DNA of 64,000 nucleotides from Candidatus Poseidoniaceae archaeon (GTDB taxonomy: Archaea; Thermoplasmatota; Poseidoniia; Poseidoniales; Poseidoniaceae), in contig CASIBY010000018.1 in the NCBI GenBank assembly GCA_949373095.1, positions 1 through 64,000 on the forward strand, written 5' to 3'. Of this stretch, positions 17,801 to 25,238 are shown piece by piece. The notes under the pieces were generated by a model, which saw nothing but the letters and a program-made list of their open reading frames with translations, was not told where the DNA came from and ran no database searches. Every line of letters starts with the position of its first letter. Position 1 is the first letter of the stretch. Position numbers and translations under genes: made by a program.

Positions 17801-18059
17801 AGAAAACGGAGAGTCGCACAACGATGCCCTCGCTGCTGTTGGCGGTGCTTGCGGTCTGGCTTTGCTCGGTTCAGCAAGCTCTGACATTGCCGGCTTTGCC
17901 GTCATCGCCCTCTCCCCTATGGGCTTGTTCAGCAATTTCGGAATTTTCTCTGCGGCGATGATTGCCCTTTCATTGCTCGCAAGCCTCATTCTCACGACCG
18001 CCGCCTTGGGACTTATTGCCCCATCTGAAGACAGATCAGAATCAGATGAAGAAGAGTAA
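14877..18059 (+). CDS. RND/MMPL-superfamily transporter
   Basis: 1,060 codons from ATG 14877. An in-frame ATG at 14934 (MEGRYDRMAAWLL) is an equally plausible start, because tatttaa at 14871-14877 could itself be a TATA element. Architecture: one membrane helix near the start, a ~330-residue extracellular domain, a bundle of helices with a sterol-sensing-type motif (LPILVLALGIDDALHALHRYKEERA), a second extracellular domain, and a second bundle (SLGVGIDYCIHVTERYREGRE). This duplicated layout with G-I-D-D/Y signatures is diagnostic for MMPL/RND proteins, which move lipids, hydrophobic compounds or other solutes using ion gradients. Substrate unknown. A second relative lies at 62465. Confidence 0.85.
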   Translation: MKGNIGKTSLEKVRPRLLTMEGRYDRMAAWLLPRRKSVHVAIFFLTLLMIPGAMTALQPIDMESYEMESPELTAQTVIDEEFPNSEIILGFLVSARDPTNVPPIETWQPVPRMEDGAPDYASLVPPTEMLAAGEPWGGIDAPTGGILNLTLLREIDNKVDLVNEHALAPALKPLVNDVTGHQAPGAISLSDHFRGFMNGTSILTQPGLTALGVVTEPPANWTDCFPLDCLEFDDENITQAHIDMAAHRMAEASDNNFLRWLSLDRGFKADYTAFQEGPIYGVLTSDGTWENALWGKGRWTASSTWLLVQLDRTKLEAMGWEVVWKEAHQEKDIQFTEEGFRVGGYRLDDGQLVLHPPQYTEGKCAEMQDEGAGCSTEWSFMDLEGHLRSHDHSTITLLVGQGVNVEVNRELQSSAGLIVLMGLAIVALLYVSLRRWSDVAIVMFALGAALLWMQGLIGHFATMTGWFGLSLIARSQFSNLLPILVLALGIDDALHALHRYKEERASGKSSEQAGKITLSRVGRAITLTSITTMAAFAANLFSDIAALRSFGIEAALGIFAAFLLTGMWSPLIRVSVDDWLAKRAKKTEEKEIKSLVNPDWLRSVTHRSGQRKTALLITAVALLLTIPAAYGMAQLEGDFAVEDFLDERSDFAIGVDQISKRFADEGEPANLLIMGDVLDPDVFAAIDIFRQDMDALPDGVPNKITRQPDGTIDILALDEMVFAAQGSLVLNSTPFEAAGWELGTEGHGMNCSLAGNGPLVDTTDRDCLAFFYGFLSIYGVPGIGPIPDIPPSIVQLYIMPVTELNTSQPWLDINDEPARYEMMQIRFGMTSPEDFPGMKGGVAEVWRDLEVFTNLSSGTYEEEGASEDDKPLTWVMLTGRPITRFTASTAMQDEMQSSLVLGSVFVFGCLTVGFRSPKQAAVTFVPILLVVVWLYGLMYVAGSSLNIVTVTIATISLGVGIDYCIHVTERYREGRENGESHNDALAAVGGACGLALLGSASSDIAGFAVIALSPMGLFSNFGIFSAAMIALSLLASLILTTAALGLIAPSEDRSESDEEE

Positions 18060-18142
18060 TTTTCATCGGTGCCTTCATGAAGGGTTGAGCCTGCCCACCA
18101 AATGCTGTCCTTGGGGTTGACCCCGGGAGAGTGGTGAGAATT

Positions 18143-19894
18143 ATGACCGATAACGAAGGCACGCGCCCCGACGAGAATGACGAAGAAGATTGGATGAAAT
18201 ATGCCGATGCTGGATTCGGAGAAACCGATTACTCCCTTTGGGACGACGAAGACGCTGTTGCGCCTGTAGCAAGTGAGGAAAACTCCGACATGGGTGACCT
18301 TGCATTCGATGACCAACTTGACTCGCATATGGAGGAGATCCCACGCGCACCATCACCAGCAGGCCACAAGCACTTGGTACGCCTTGGAACATGTGATGCA
18401 TGTCTTGGCCGAGTGGGTGGAAAGAAGCGGTTTGGACAATCACTTGAAGAATCAGGGGGTGAAGTTCGTGTTTCTGTCCTTGAGCGTGACAGTCATCTTT
18501 CATCGGCTCGTGCAGATACACCTCTTTGTCCGTTTTGCGAAAATCTCTTTGAGGAAGTGGATTTGCTTGCCGATATCATTTACGATGCACTAAAGCCCTA
18601 TGAACTGAAACGATTGCAACTTGGTGCGCGTTTCCCTAAGGACCAAACCGAAGGTGAAGACGTAATGAGGAAGCAGTATGGTGCTGGAGGTTCAGACCCG
18701 CTCAAGAGTTCCCTAGTTGCGCAAATATCCCGACGCCTCAATGAACGTATTGGAGGCATTGAATTGGTAAACGATAAGCCTGATGTTTTGGCGCTTATCG
18801 ATGTCCTCACGCTTACGGTTGACCTGGACATTCGAGCAGTCTATGTCTACGGACGATACAAGAAGTTAGAGCGTGGTATTCCACAAACTCGCTGGCCGTG
18901 CCGTGCATGCAAGGGGCGAGGATGCAAACGCTGCGATGAAACAGGATTGCAATACAAACGAAGTGTTCAGGACCTCATTGGGAATCCTCTCTTAGAACTG
19001 TTTGAGGCCAACGAACATTCCTTCCACGGAATGGGCCGAGAAGACATTGACGTTCGTTGCATGGGGCGTGGGCGCCCCTTTGTCATTGAATTCAAGAATC
19101 CTCGGAAGCGCTCAGTTGACCCTGAACTAATGATGGACCGTATCAATAGTCTCGCAAATGGTTCGGTTGAAATCACCTCCATGCGTCCATCAACCCGTAG
19201 CGAAGTAGTTCGGATCAAGGACACTCCCGCCGAGAAATCCTATACCATCAGATTTCGCGTTGAACCCATGAATGAAGCCGAATATGAAGTACTAACTGCT
19301 CCGGTTGATTTGACCAAAGAAGACGTTCAAACACGAAGTACAAAGAAGCAACGACGCCAACGAAGAGGCGACCGAAACAGCGACCGAACAAAGCCTCTTG
19401 AAGCGGTTCTAGAAGTTCCAGCGGCCAGCCCTACCGAAGACGATTTGAAGACGATGAAGAAGGACGAACTGGTCGCTCTTGCCGTCAAACATGAACTCAA
19501 GAAAACCGGAACGAAAGCGGACCTCGTTGAACGGATTCTCGCTGCGCTTCCGCCGGCTCCGAAGACATTTGATTTGCCCGATGACGAAACCATCATTCAG
19601 GTGATAGAGAACTTGAACGGTGTCAAACTGGCTCAGAGAACGCCGGAGCGTGTGGCTCATCGGCGTGCTGATCTTATCCGGCGGCGTACGGTCTACGAAG
19701 CTCATCCACCATCTATTGAAATCGCTGAAGATGGCGTTCGTGAAGTGGAAGTCACCCTACGATGTGAATCGGGAACATACGTCAAAGAAACCGTGCACGG
19801 CGACAGTGGTCGGACTCAACCGTCCATCGCCTCTCTCATCAAAGCAAAGTGCAACGTCGTGTGGCTGGATGTGGGAGATATTCACGCAGACTGA
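18143..19894 (+). CDS. pus10: tRNA pseudouridine synthase Pus10 with inserted SAP domain
   Basis: I take ATG 18143, preceded by ggtga, over the upstream GTG at 18131. Zinc-type pairs CDAC (N-terminal) and CPFC are followed by a THUMP-like region, then CRACKGRGCKRC. The catalytic core follows, with REDIDVRCMGRGRPFVIE carrying the presumed catalytic Asp. Pus10 makes pseudouridine 54/55 in the T loop of archaeal tRNA. At 583 residues it is longer than usual archaeal Pus10 (about 400). Part of the excess is an acidic N-terminus. The rest is a basic spacer plus a SAP motif (DLKTMKKDELVALAVKHELKKTGTKADLVERIL) inserted inside the catalytic domain. It begins a cluster with rpl21e, rpoF, DUF655 and ksgA. 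Confidence 0.9.
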   Translation: MTDNEGTRPDENDEEDWMKYADAGFGETDYSLWDDEDAVAPVASEENSDMGDLAFDDQLDSHMEEIPRAPSPAGHKHLVRLGTCDACLGRVGGKKRFGQSLEESGGEVRVSVLERDSHLSSARADTPLCPFCENLFEEVDLLADIIYDALKPYELKRLQLGARFPKDQTEGEDVMRKQYGAGGSDPLKSSLVAQISRRLNERIGGIELVNDKPDVLALIDVLTLTVDLDIRAVYVYGRYKKLERGIPQTRWPCRACKGRGCKRCDETGLQYKRSVQDLIGNPLLELFEANEHSFHGMGREDIDVRCMGRGRPFVIEFKNPRKRSVDPELMMDRINSLANGSVEITSMRPSTRSEVVRIKDTPAEKSYTIRFRVEPMNEAEYEVLTAPVDLTKEDVQTRSTKKQRRQRRGDRNSDRTKPLEAVLEVPAASPTEDDLKTMKKDELVALAVKHELKKTGTKADLVERILAALPPAPKTFDLPDDETIIQVIENLNGVKLAQRTPERVAHRRADLIRRRTVYEAHPPSIEIAEDGVREVEVTLRCESGTYVKETVHGDSGRTQPSIASLIKAKCNVVWLDVGDIHAD

Positions 19895-20012
19895 ACCAAA
19901 CCCCATTCATCGTGCAGAGATTTTTCGTCGCGGTGCTTATATGGGGATGGTCGGTCGGCAAAATGCTCCGAAGATGCGCTTATGCTGATTCGGACAAAAG
20001 GAGGCGACCAAT

Positions 20013-20303
20013 ATGAAGCGATCCAAGGGACAACGTGTAGGAACTCGAAGCATCTTGCGACGACGAAAGAACGAGCGAAGCCGCTTGAACATTCGCCGTG
20101 TCATGCATCAGTATGAAGAAGGCGACCGAGTTGCTATCGTTCTAGACGGTGGCCAACAAGGCGGTATGCCTCATCGCCGTTTCAACGGCCGAACTGGATT
20201 CATTGAAAAGCGCCAAGGCGTCGCTTGGATTGTTGCTGTTAAGGACGGTAACATGCAAAAGACGGTTATTGCCCGCGCAGAACACCTACGCCCACTCGAG
20301 TGA
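20013..20303 (+). CDS. rpl21e: 50S ribosomal protein L21e
   Basis: 96 residues, the normal length for archaeal L21e. The GTRSILRRR start, the RVMHQYEEGDRVAIVLDGGQQGGMPHRRFNGRTG core and the TVIARAEHLRPL end follow the family closely. A strong Shine-Dalgarno sequence, aaggagg at 19998-20004, sits 8 nt before the ATG. It is followed at 9 bp by rpoF; this L21e-RpoF-DUF655-KsgA order is a known archaeal arrangement. Confidence 0.95.
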   Translation: MKRSKGQRVGTRSILRRRKNERSRLNIRRVMHQYEEGDRVAIVLDGGQQGGMPHRRFNGRTGFIEKRQGVAWIVAVKDGNMQKTVIARAEHLRPLE

Positions 20304-20312
20304 GGGATTATC

Positions 20313-20678
20313 ATGCCAGAAGAAGATAAATTTCTCGATTTCGCAACCGTCCGTGACATGCTCTTGGACGCTCAAGGCCGCCGTGGACAACTAAGTTACG
20401 AGCAAAAAGCAGCGCTTCAACATGCTGAATGGGCTGCAAGTGACATTCGCAACGGTTACCGAACTGAACCTGCTATGTTTGAAGAACTGCGTTCAGCTCT
20501 TCTCGACGTTGAAACCCTTTCCAAGCACCCAAGTCTTGCTGCAAAGTTGGCTGAACTCATTCCACTTCACCCTGAAGATGTGCGAGCCGTTCTCGGTTCC
20601 AAGCGCATCGCCATTGATGACTCGGAAATCTCAGCGATCATTGATATTGTAAAGCAAGTCATTGGCTTTACCGAATGA
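20313..20678 (+). CDS. rpoF: DNA-directed RNA polymerase subunit F (Rpo4/RpoF)
   Basis: 121 residues of the Rpb4/RpoF type, with two helical halves. The C-terminal half has the HRDC-like sequence LAELIPLHPEDVRAVLGSKRIAIDDSEISAIIDIVKQVI. The partner of RpoE in the archaeal polymerase stalk, it acts in initiation and RNA binding. The location directly after L21e supports the call. Confidence 0.92.
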   Translation: MPEEDKFLDFATVRDMLLDAQGRRGQLSYEQKAALQHAEWAASDIRNGYRTEPAMFEELRSALLDVETLSKHPSLAAKLAELIPLHPEDVRAVLGSKRIAIDDSEISAIIDIVKQVIGFTE

Positions 20679-20710
20679 AGTAAATCTTTCCACACAGTAG
20701 AGGCGATATC

Positions 20711-21541
20711 ATGACTGACCCTCGGCGAAAACGCCACATCAACGCACCTTCTGCTCCAAAGAAGAAGGAAGCAAGTCCAAACTCCTACAAGATGTCGCGC
20801 CCTGCTGAAGGACGCAAGGAAGTTCCGAAGCCAAAGCCTGAGCCAAGTCGGTCCGAAGGTCGCCAACAACAAGGAAACCGAAACGGTGGCCAGCGTAACG
20901 GACGAGAACAAGGCGGGCGCCAAGGTGGCGACCGTCGTGGTGGACGCAATCAACAAGGTGGACGCCCCCGTCCAGCAAAGCCAGAGCGCCCCAAGGCTCT
21001 TACCGGCGAAGACTGGGCTCGTGTTGTTGAACATGATACCAAAGAAGACGTCGTCACTGCAATGAGCGAAAAGACGCTCGGCTTCTGCCGACTCAAGGTT
21101 AAATCCCGAGGAGAACTCTTGATTCCCAGCCAGCGACTCTACATCGGCCTTGACAGTGCACAACGAAAGGAAGTCGTCAGTATTTTGGGAATGGCTCGCC
21201 GTGACCGAATGTCAAACATGGCCAAGATGGACATGCCTCTTGTCGTTCAGATGTTTGTTGAAGAGCATGCCCAATATTTCGTTGATGAGTTCTACAATAA
21301 AGCCGGCCCAATATCTCTCAAGGTTCACGGCTTTGAGTTGCTTCCTGATGTCGGCAAGAAAAAGGCTTCACAGATGGTTGAAGCTCGTAACGCAGTAGGT
21401 GTTTTTGCCTCTGTTGAAGAACTTAACACAGCCTGCAACATTGACGCTGCCGAACTCCTCGCTCGTCGATTTGTGTCAGAACTGGAAGACCCGGCAATGG
21501 CTCCCCGTCTTACGGAACTGCTCCTGCCGGTGGAAGTATGA
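20711..21541 (+). CDS. DUF655 family predicted RNA-binding protein (COG1491)
   Basis: 276 residues. The first ~95 are low-complexity, basic and rich in Gly, Arg, Gln and Asn (GNRNGGQRNGREQGGRQGGDRRGGRNQQ), a likely disordered RNA-binding tail and longer than usual for the family. The rest is DUF655: an OB-like part (RVVEHDTKEDVVTAMSEKTLGFCRLKVKSRGELL), then a helical part with an HhH-like VHGFELLPDVGKKKASQMVEARN. Function is not established, but it is nearly always next to ksgA and rpoF in archaea. It overlaps ksgA by ATGA. Confidence 0.88.
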   Translation: MTDPRRKRHINAPSAPKKKEASPNSYKMSRPAEGRKEVPKPKPEPSRSEGRQQQGNRNGGQRNGREQGGRQGGDRRGGRNQQGGRPRPAKPERPKALTGEDWARVVEHDTKEDVVTAMSEKTLGFCRLKVKSRGELLIPSQRLYIGLDSAQRKEVVSILGMARRDRMSNMAKMDMPLVVQMFVEEHAQYFVDEFYNKAGPISLKVHGFELLPDVGKKKASQMVEARNAVGVFASVEELNTACNIDAAELLARRFVSELEDPAMAPRLTELLLPVEV

Positions 21542-22413
21542 GAGGCGCCCGTTGGCTGGTGGATTCGCTTCGTGGGAAGCAACCGTTCAACAAGGCCCTC
21601 GGTCAACATTTTCTCGTTCACGATGACGTTCTCGAACGTACCGTTGCGTGGAGTGAAGTCTCTAAAGACGACCATGTTTTAGAAATTGGACCTGGCCCTG
21701 GTGTTCTGACTGAAGTTCTGTTAGAGACTGGATGCAAGGTAACTGCCATCGAACTTGATAGTGGGGCTTGTGAACACGTTCGCTCGATATTCATACCCGA
21801 ACTTGCGAGTGGAGCATTGACACTCATTGAAGGAGATGCCTTGAAGGTCCGTTGGCCCAACGACATCACTCGAATCGTTGCAAATATCCCATATCAAATT
21901 TCATCACCCCTCATCGATGTATTTACGCGCCATCATCGCAATCCACACACACAACCGTTGGAATCTGTGGTCATGCTGGTTCAAGAGGAATTTGCAGAAC
22001 GCGTGGTAATGGAATACGAAAGCGATGTTGGTTCACTCGGAATGGTCGTCGCTTTGGATTTTGAACCCGAAATGGGTGAACGCGTTGGACCTCACGCTTT
22101 CTCGCCCATGCCAAAGGTTCATTCTCGTTTGTTACGATTGACGACTCACGATGAAGAATGGCCCTGTGACCGTAGGTTGCTCGTCATGATGATTCACGCA
22201 GCATTCTCCCAGCGAAGAAAGAAATTGAAAGGCACCCTTCGCGCCGTCCCAAAACGTATTTCCAGAATCCCAGGATGGCATGCCGGTCGCTGGAAGAGTG
22301 CGTATGCATCTCTCCAAGACGACCCGCGCCTTGACCAACGCCCCGAGACCTTTGATATTGAAGACTGGGCGGAGTTGGGGGCTGATTTTGAGTCCGGTGA
22401 CCAAGAGGAATGA
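21538..22413 (+). CDS. ksgA: 16S rRNA dimethyladenosine transferase KsgA/RsmA
   Basis: 291 residues. S-adenosylmethionine-binding motif I is EIGPGPGVLTEVLLETG, and the adenine-pocket motif is NIPYQISSPL. The family start PFNKALGQHFLVHDDVLERTV is present. The C-terminal domain has FSPMPKVHSRLLRLT. The enzyme dimethylates two adjacent adenines in the 3' hairpin of 16S rRNA late in small-subunit assembly. ATG overlaps the DUF655 stop by 4 bp, indicating translational coupling. Confidence 0.94.
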   Translation: MRGARWLVDSLRGKQPFNKALGQHFLVHDDVLERTVAWSEVSKDDHVLEIGPGPGVLTEVLLETGCKVTAIELDSGACEHVRSIFIPELASGALTLIEGDALKVRWPNDITRIVANIPYQISSPLIDVFTRHHRNPHTQPLESVVMLVQEEFAERVVMEYESDVGSLGMVVALDFEPEMGERVGPHAFSPMPKVHSRLLRLTTHDEEWPCDRRLLVMMIHAAFSQRRKKLKGTLRAVPKRISRIPGWHAGRWKSAYASLQDDPRLDQRPETFDIEDWAELGADFESGDQEE

Positions 22414-22502
22414 GACTTCAAAAGGGCTAGATTGAGTGAACACTTGCGGCAGAGGCTTTTCTTAGGAGTGTCTGCTCGCCTAGACTTGTCGGAGGGGATG
22501 TT

Positions 22503-23591
22503 ATGGCAAAGAAGGACACATACTTAGCGCTATTACGCAGAGGTATTGACGATACAACTGCAAACCAACTCGCTGATGCGGGATTGAAAATTGGCGATTT
22601 GAAAAAGATCGACAAAGACATGCTCGTAGAAAATTACGGACTCAAAATAGAGATTGCTCGTGGTGTTATTGACATCATTACGGCTGGCCCTCAATCTCAC
22701 GGAAAGGAACGTTTTCTTTCCAAGGTTCTCGCTCCTGAAAAGAAACAAGAATCACGTATTGAAGAAATCAAATTCAAGCGAAAGCAAAAGGACGTTCTCA
22801 CTGAACTTGCAGAACAAAAAGAGCGTCTGAAAATCGCAAAGGTTGAGGCGTTTCGTGCTCAGAAACTCATCATGAACCGACTTGGTAAAACCGTTGAACT
22901 CATTGTCAAATTGGAGAACAATCTCCATGATGAAGGCAAAGACGACCAGAAGGTCAAGATTCGCGACCAATTGGAAACCCGTGGACTTGAAGCCGCCCGT
23001 GACCACGAAATGCTAGAACTTGAGGGCACACCTCAAGACATCGTAGATTTCCGACGAAACCACGTTCCATCACTTATCTTCCACGCATGCCCAAAATGCG
23101 GTGATGAATTGGACCCACGACAAGCTCGTGACCCCGACCAGCCAGAATCTTGGGCGTTCATCTGCTGGGAATGTGAAACCAGTTTTACTCCACAACTCAC
23201 CCTCAATGTTGAAACAATTCTTGATGGTGAAAAGCGCATCAGTATCGACCCCGACAAGGCGCCTCGCAACCCCGTTCCACCCAAGCCAGCAAGCATGGAC
23301 TTCTCTACGGTTAACGATTTGATCCGTCGCGATTTGGAACAAACCGGAGCAACCGCCGACCAAATGACCCGAGCGGTCGAAGAAAGCGTCGTAGCTGGTG
23401 GACTCATGGACATCAACGACTGGATTGACCAAACCCTCGCTGCGAAGAACTACATTCAGGCTCAGGAAGACCGTGAGGACTTCATCCTACGTACGGGGGC
23501 CGGTGCTACCAAGTTCAACAAGTGGATGAAGAAGGCTGGATTGTTCTTCAACAAACAAACGGGTCGCTGGACTCGTGAAAAGGGACGATGA
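22503..23591 (+). CDS. Unknown HhH-like, coiled-coil and zinc-ribbon protein
   Basis: 362 residues from ATG 22503, with ggaggggatg before it. I do not recognise a family. The N-terminus (YLALLRRGIDDTTANQLADAGLKIGDLKKID) reads like a helical hairpin seen in DNA/RNA-binding proteins. Residues ~80-170 are a charged coiled coil. A zinc ribbon has CPKCGDELDPRQ, then CWECETSF. The C-terminal region holds two short helical repeats and a basic end (FNKWMKKAGLFFNKQTGRWTREKGR). It follows ksgA on the same strand with a 90-bp gap. A role with nucleic acid or the ribosome is an inference from context. Confidence 0.65.
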   Translation: MAKKDTYLALLRRGIDDTTANQLADAGLKIGDLKKIDKDMLVENYGLKIEIARGVIDIITAGPQSHGKERFLSKVLAPEKKQESRIEEIKFKRKQKDVLTELAEQKERLKIAKVEAFRAQKLIMNRLGKTVELIVKLENNLHDEGKDDQKVKIRDQLETRGLEAARDHEMLELEGTPQDIVDFRRNHVPSLIFHACPKCGDELDPRQARDPDQPESWAFICWECETSFTPQLTLNVETILDGEKRISIDPDKAPRNPVPPKPASMDFSTVNDLIRRDLEQTGATADQMTRAVEESVVAGGLMDINDWIDQTLAAKNYIQAQEDREDFILRTGAGATKFNKWMKKAGLFFNKQTGRWTREKGR

Positions 23592-23600
23592 GGAATCTCC

Positions 23601-23951
23601 ATGTCCGCTGGCACCACAAGCCTTCAAATGGATGGTGATGAGGTAAAACTCACCCCGTCAACAACCCCTGTTATTCGCTTTCTAAAAGGAGCAGAATTGC
23701 TTGGTCAATGCCCGGTTAACCCGGGGGAAACCATCGTGGACCATGCCGAGGCATGTGGCATTTCACTACCCACTAACTGCACCTCTGGAACATGTGGAAC
23801 CTGTATGGTCAGTTTGATTCTTGGTGAGGTTCCACTGCCTGAAGTTCTACCACCTGGTCTTGATGACTTCCTGGTGAGTGAGGGTGCTCGCTTGGGCTGT
23901 ATTGGAAAGCCTCGTGGCGATGTTGACATCGATATTCGCCCACCCTTGTGA
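23601..23951 (+). CDS. 2Fe-2S ferredoxin
   Basis: 116 residues with the plant-type ferredoxin fold. The cluster ligands are in CTSGTCGTC (C-x4-C-x2-C) and a fourth Cys in LGCIGKPRGDV. The segment GETIVDHAEACGISLPTNC is the usual strand-helix before the cluster loop. It probably carries electrons for an unidentified oxidoreductase. It starts 9 bp after the zinc-ribbon gene and is followed by a small membrane protein. Confidence 0.85.
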   Translation: MSAGTTSLQMDGDEVKLTPSTTPVIRFLKGAELLGQCPVNPGETIVDHAEACGISLPTNCTSGTCGTCMVSLILGEVPLPEVLPPGLDDFLVSEGARLGCIGKPRGDVDIDIRPPL

Positions 23952-23960
23952 GGGAGCACC

Positions 23961-24152
23961 ATGATTGGGGAATGGGGATTGACCGATTGGGCAATCGTCA
24001 TTCTTGATGTGATTGCAATTGTAATCGTCATCTTGTTCCTAAGAAAGAAAATTCAGAGCAAATTGAAGGAAGTTGAATTGCGTCAAGACTTCCACCTTCA
24101 ACAGAAAAAGGCTGCTCGTTTAGACGAAAAATCAAACCCTCCACGCGACTGA
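23961..24152 (+). CDS. Small single-pass membrane protein
   Basis: 63 residues with one strong helix (WAIVILDVIAIVIVILFL) followed by a charged, probably coiled-coil tail (KKIQSKLKEVELRQDFHLQQKKAARLDE). ATG 23961 follows the ferredoxin stop by 9 bp and has gggagcacc upstream. No family recognised. Position suggests co-expression with the ferredoxin. Confidence 0.6.
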   Translation: MIGEWGLTDWAIVILDVIAIVIVILFLRKKIQSKLKEVELRQDFHLQQKKAARLDEKSNPPRD

Positions 24153-24185
24153 AACCATTAGGGGAGGGAAACGCGAGGCCTCCTC

Positions 24186-25184
24186 ATGGCCGAACTTCAT
24201 TTGTACACGACCAAGTCGGGCCAAATGGCTGCTGACTCCTTCACTCTTAACGGACTGCTGGAAAGCATTCAGGGCCAAGGAATAGTTTGGTTGGATATCA
24301 ACCAACCTGACGATGAAGTGAAGGAATTTTTATCGTCGGTCATGGAGTTTGATGAACTGGCTGTTGACGACGTTTTCGGACACGCTGATACCGCTTCCTT
24401 ACGATTTGAAGACCACCGATTTATCGTCGTTACCGCACGAGATGGAGACCATCGTTTGGATACAGCGCCTGTGGCTGTTTTCGTTAAAAACGACATACTG
24501 ATTACCGTACGTCACACTGAAATTCCTGCTTTAACGACCTTTGCGCGGCGGTTCTTAACCAGTGATGAAGAAGACCTTGCGCTTGGAATCGATTACATGC
24601 TCTATGAGTTGCTGGATGCTATCGCAGACGATTGGTCTCCAATTTTCAGTCAAATTTCAAGTGATTTGGACCATCTTGAATTTCGAGTTTTTGACCCGTC
24701 CCAACGCTATGATGACTTGCTAGAAGGCCTTCACGACCTGAAGCGAAAATTACGTGAGGCAAACAAATCGGTTGAATCCCTTCACGCCGTAACCATGCGT
24801 CTGCTCAAGCCTTCAGAACGTCTCATCAGCGAAGGTGTAGAACGCTACATCAACGATTTGCACCAGTTGAGCATCGCCTTCATCAAGCGAGTCAACAATT
24901 ACTCAAACGGGGCGACCTCCACCCGAGATACCTACCTGAGCAACATCAGCCTCCAACTTTCAGAATCAAATGCAAAACTCACTGAAGTCATGACAACCCT
25001 CACCATCATCGGTGCGATCATGCTCCCGCTCACATTAATCGCTGGGATTTTTGGAATGAATAACGATGACCTACCCATTGACCGAGTTGGTGGTTTTTGG
25101 GGAATTATGTTCATAATGGTCATGTTTGCAGTGATTATGTTGACCTATTTTTGGCGTCGTGGTTGGCTCAACAACATCCGTTGA
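24186..25184 (+). CDS. corA: CorA-family magnesium transporter
   Basis: 332 residues. A large cytoplasmic N-terminal domain leads into a long stalk helix and two C-terminal membrane helices (TLTIIGAIMLPLTLIAGIFGMN; FWGIMFIMVMFAVIMLTYFW). The pore GMN signature is present (FGMNNDDLP), as is the positively charged end RRGW. CorA pentamers carry Mg2+ or other divalent ions. Length and order are typical. Confidence 0.9.
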   Translation: MAELHLYTTKSGQMAADSFTLNGLLESIQGQGIVWLDINQPDDEVKEFLSSVMEFDELAVDDVFGHADTASLRFEDHRFIVVTARDGDHRLDTAPVAVFVKNDILITVRHTEIPALTTFARRFLTSDEEDLALGIDYMLYELLDAIADDWSPIFSQISSDLDHLEFRVFDPSQRYDDLLEGLHDLKRKLREANKSVESLHAVTMRLLKPSERLISEGVERYINDLHQLSIAFIKRVNNYSNGATSTRDTYLSNISLQLSESNAKLTEVMTTLTIIGAIMLPLTLIAGIFGMNNDDLPIDRVGGFWGIMFIMVMFAVIMLTYFWRRGWLNNIR

Positions 25185-25238
25185 ACCTCGTTCTGCGTCA
25201 ACCGATGATTCAAGAACCCTTGACCGCAACATCCTGTT

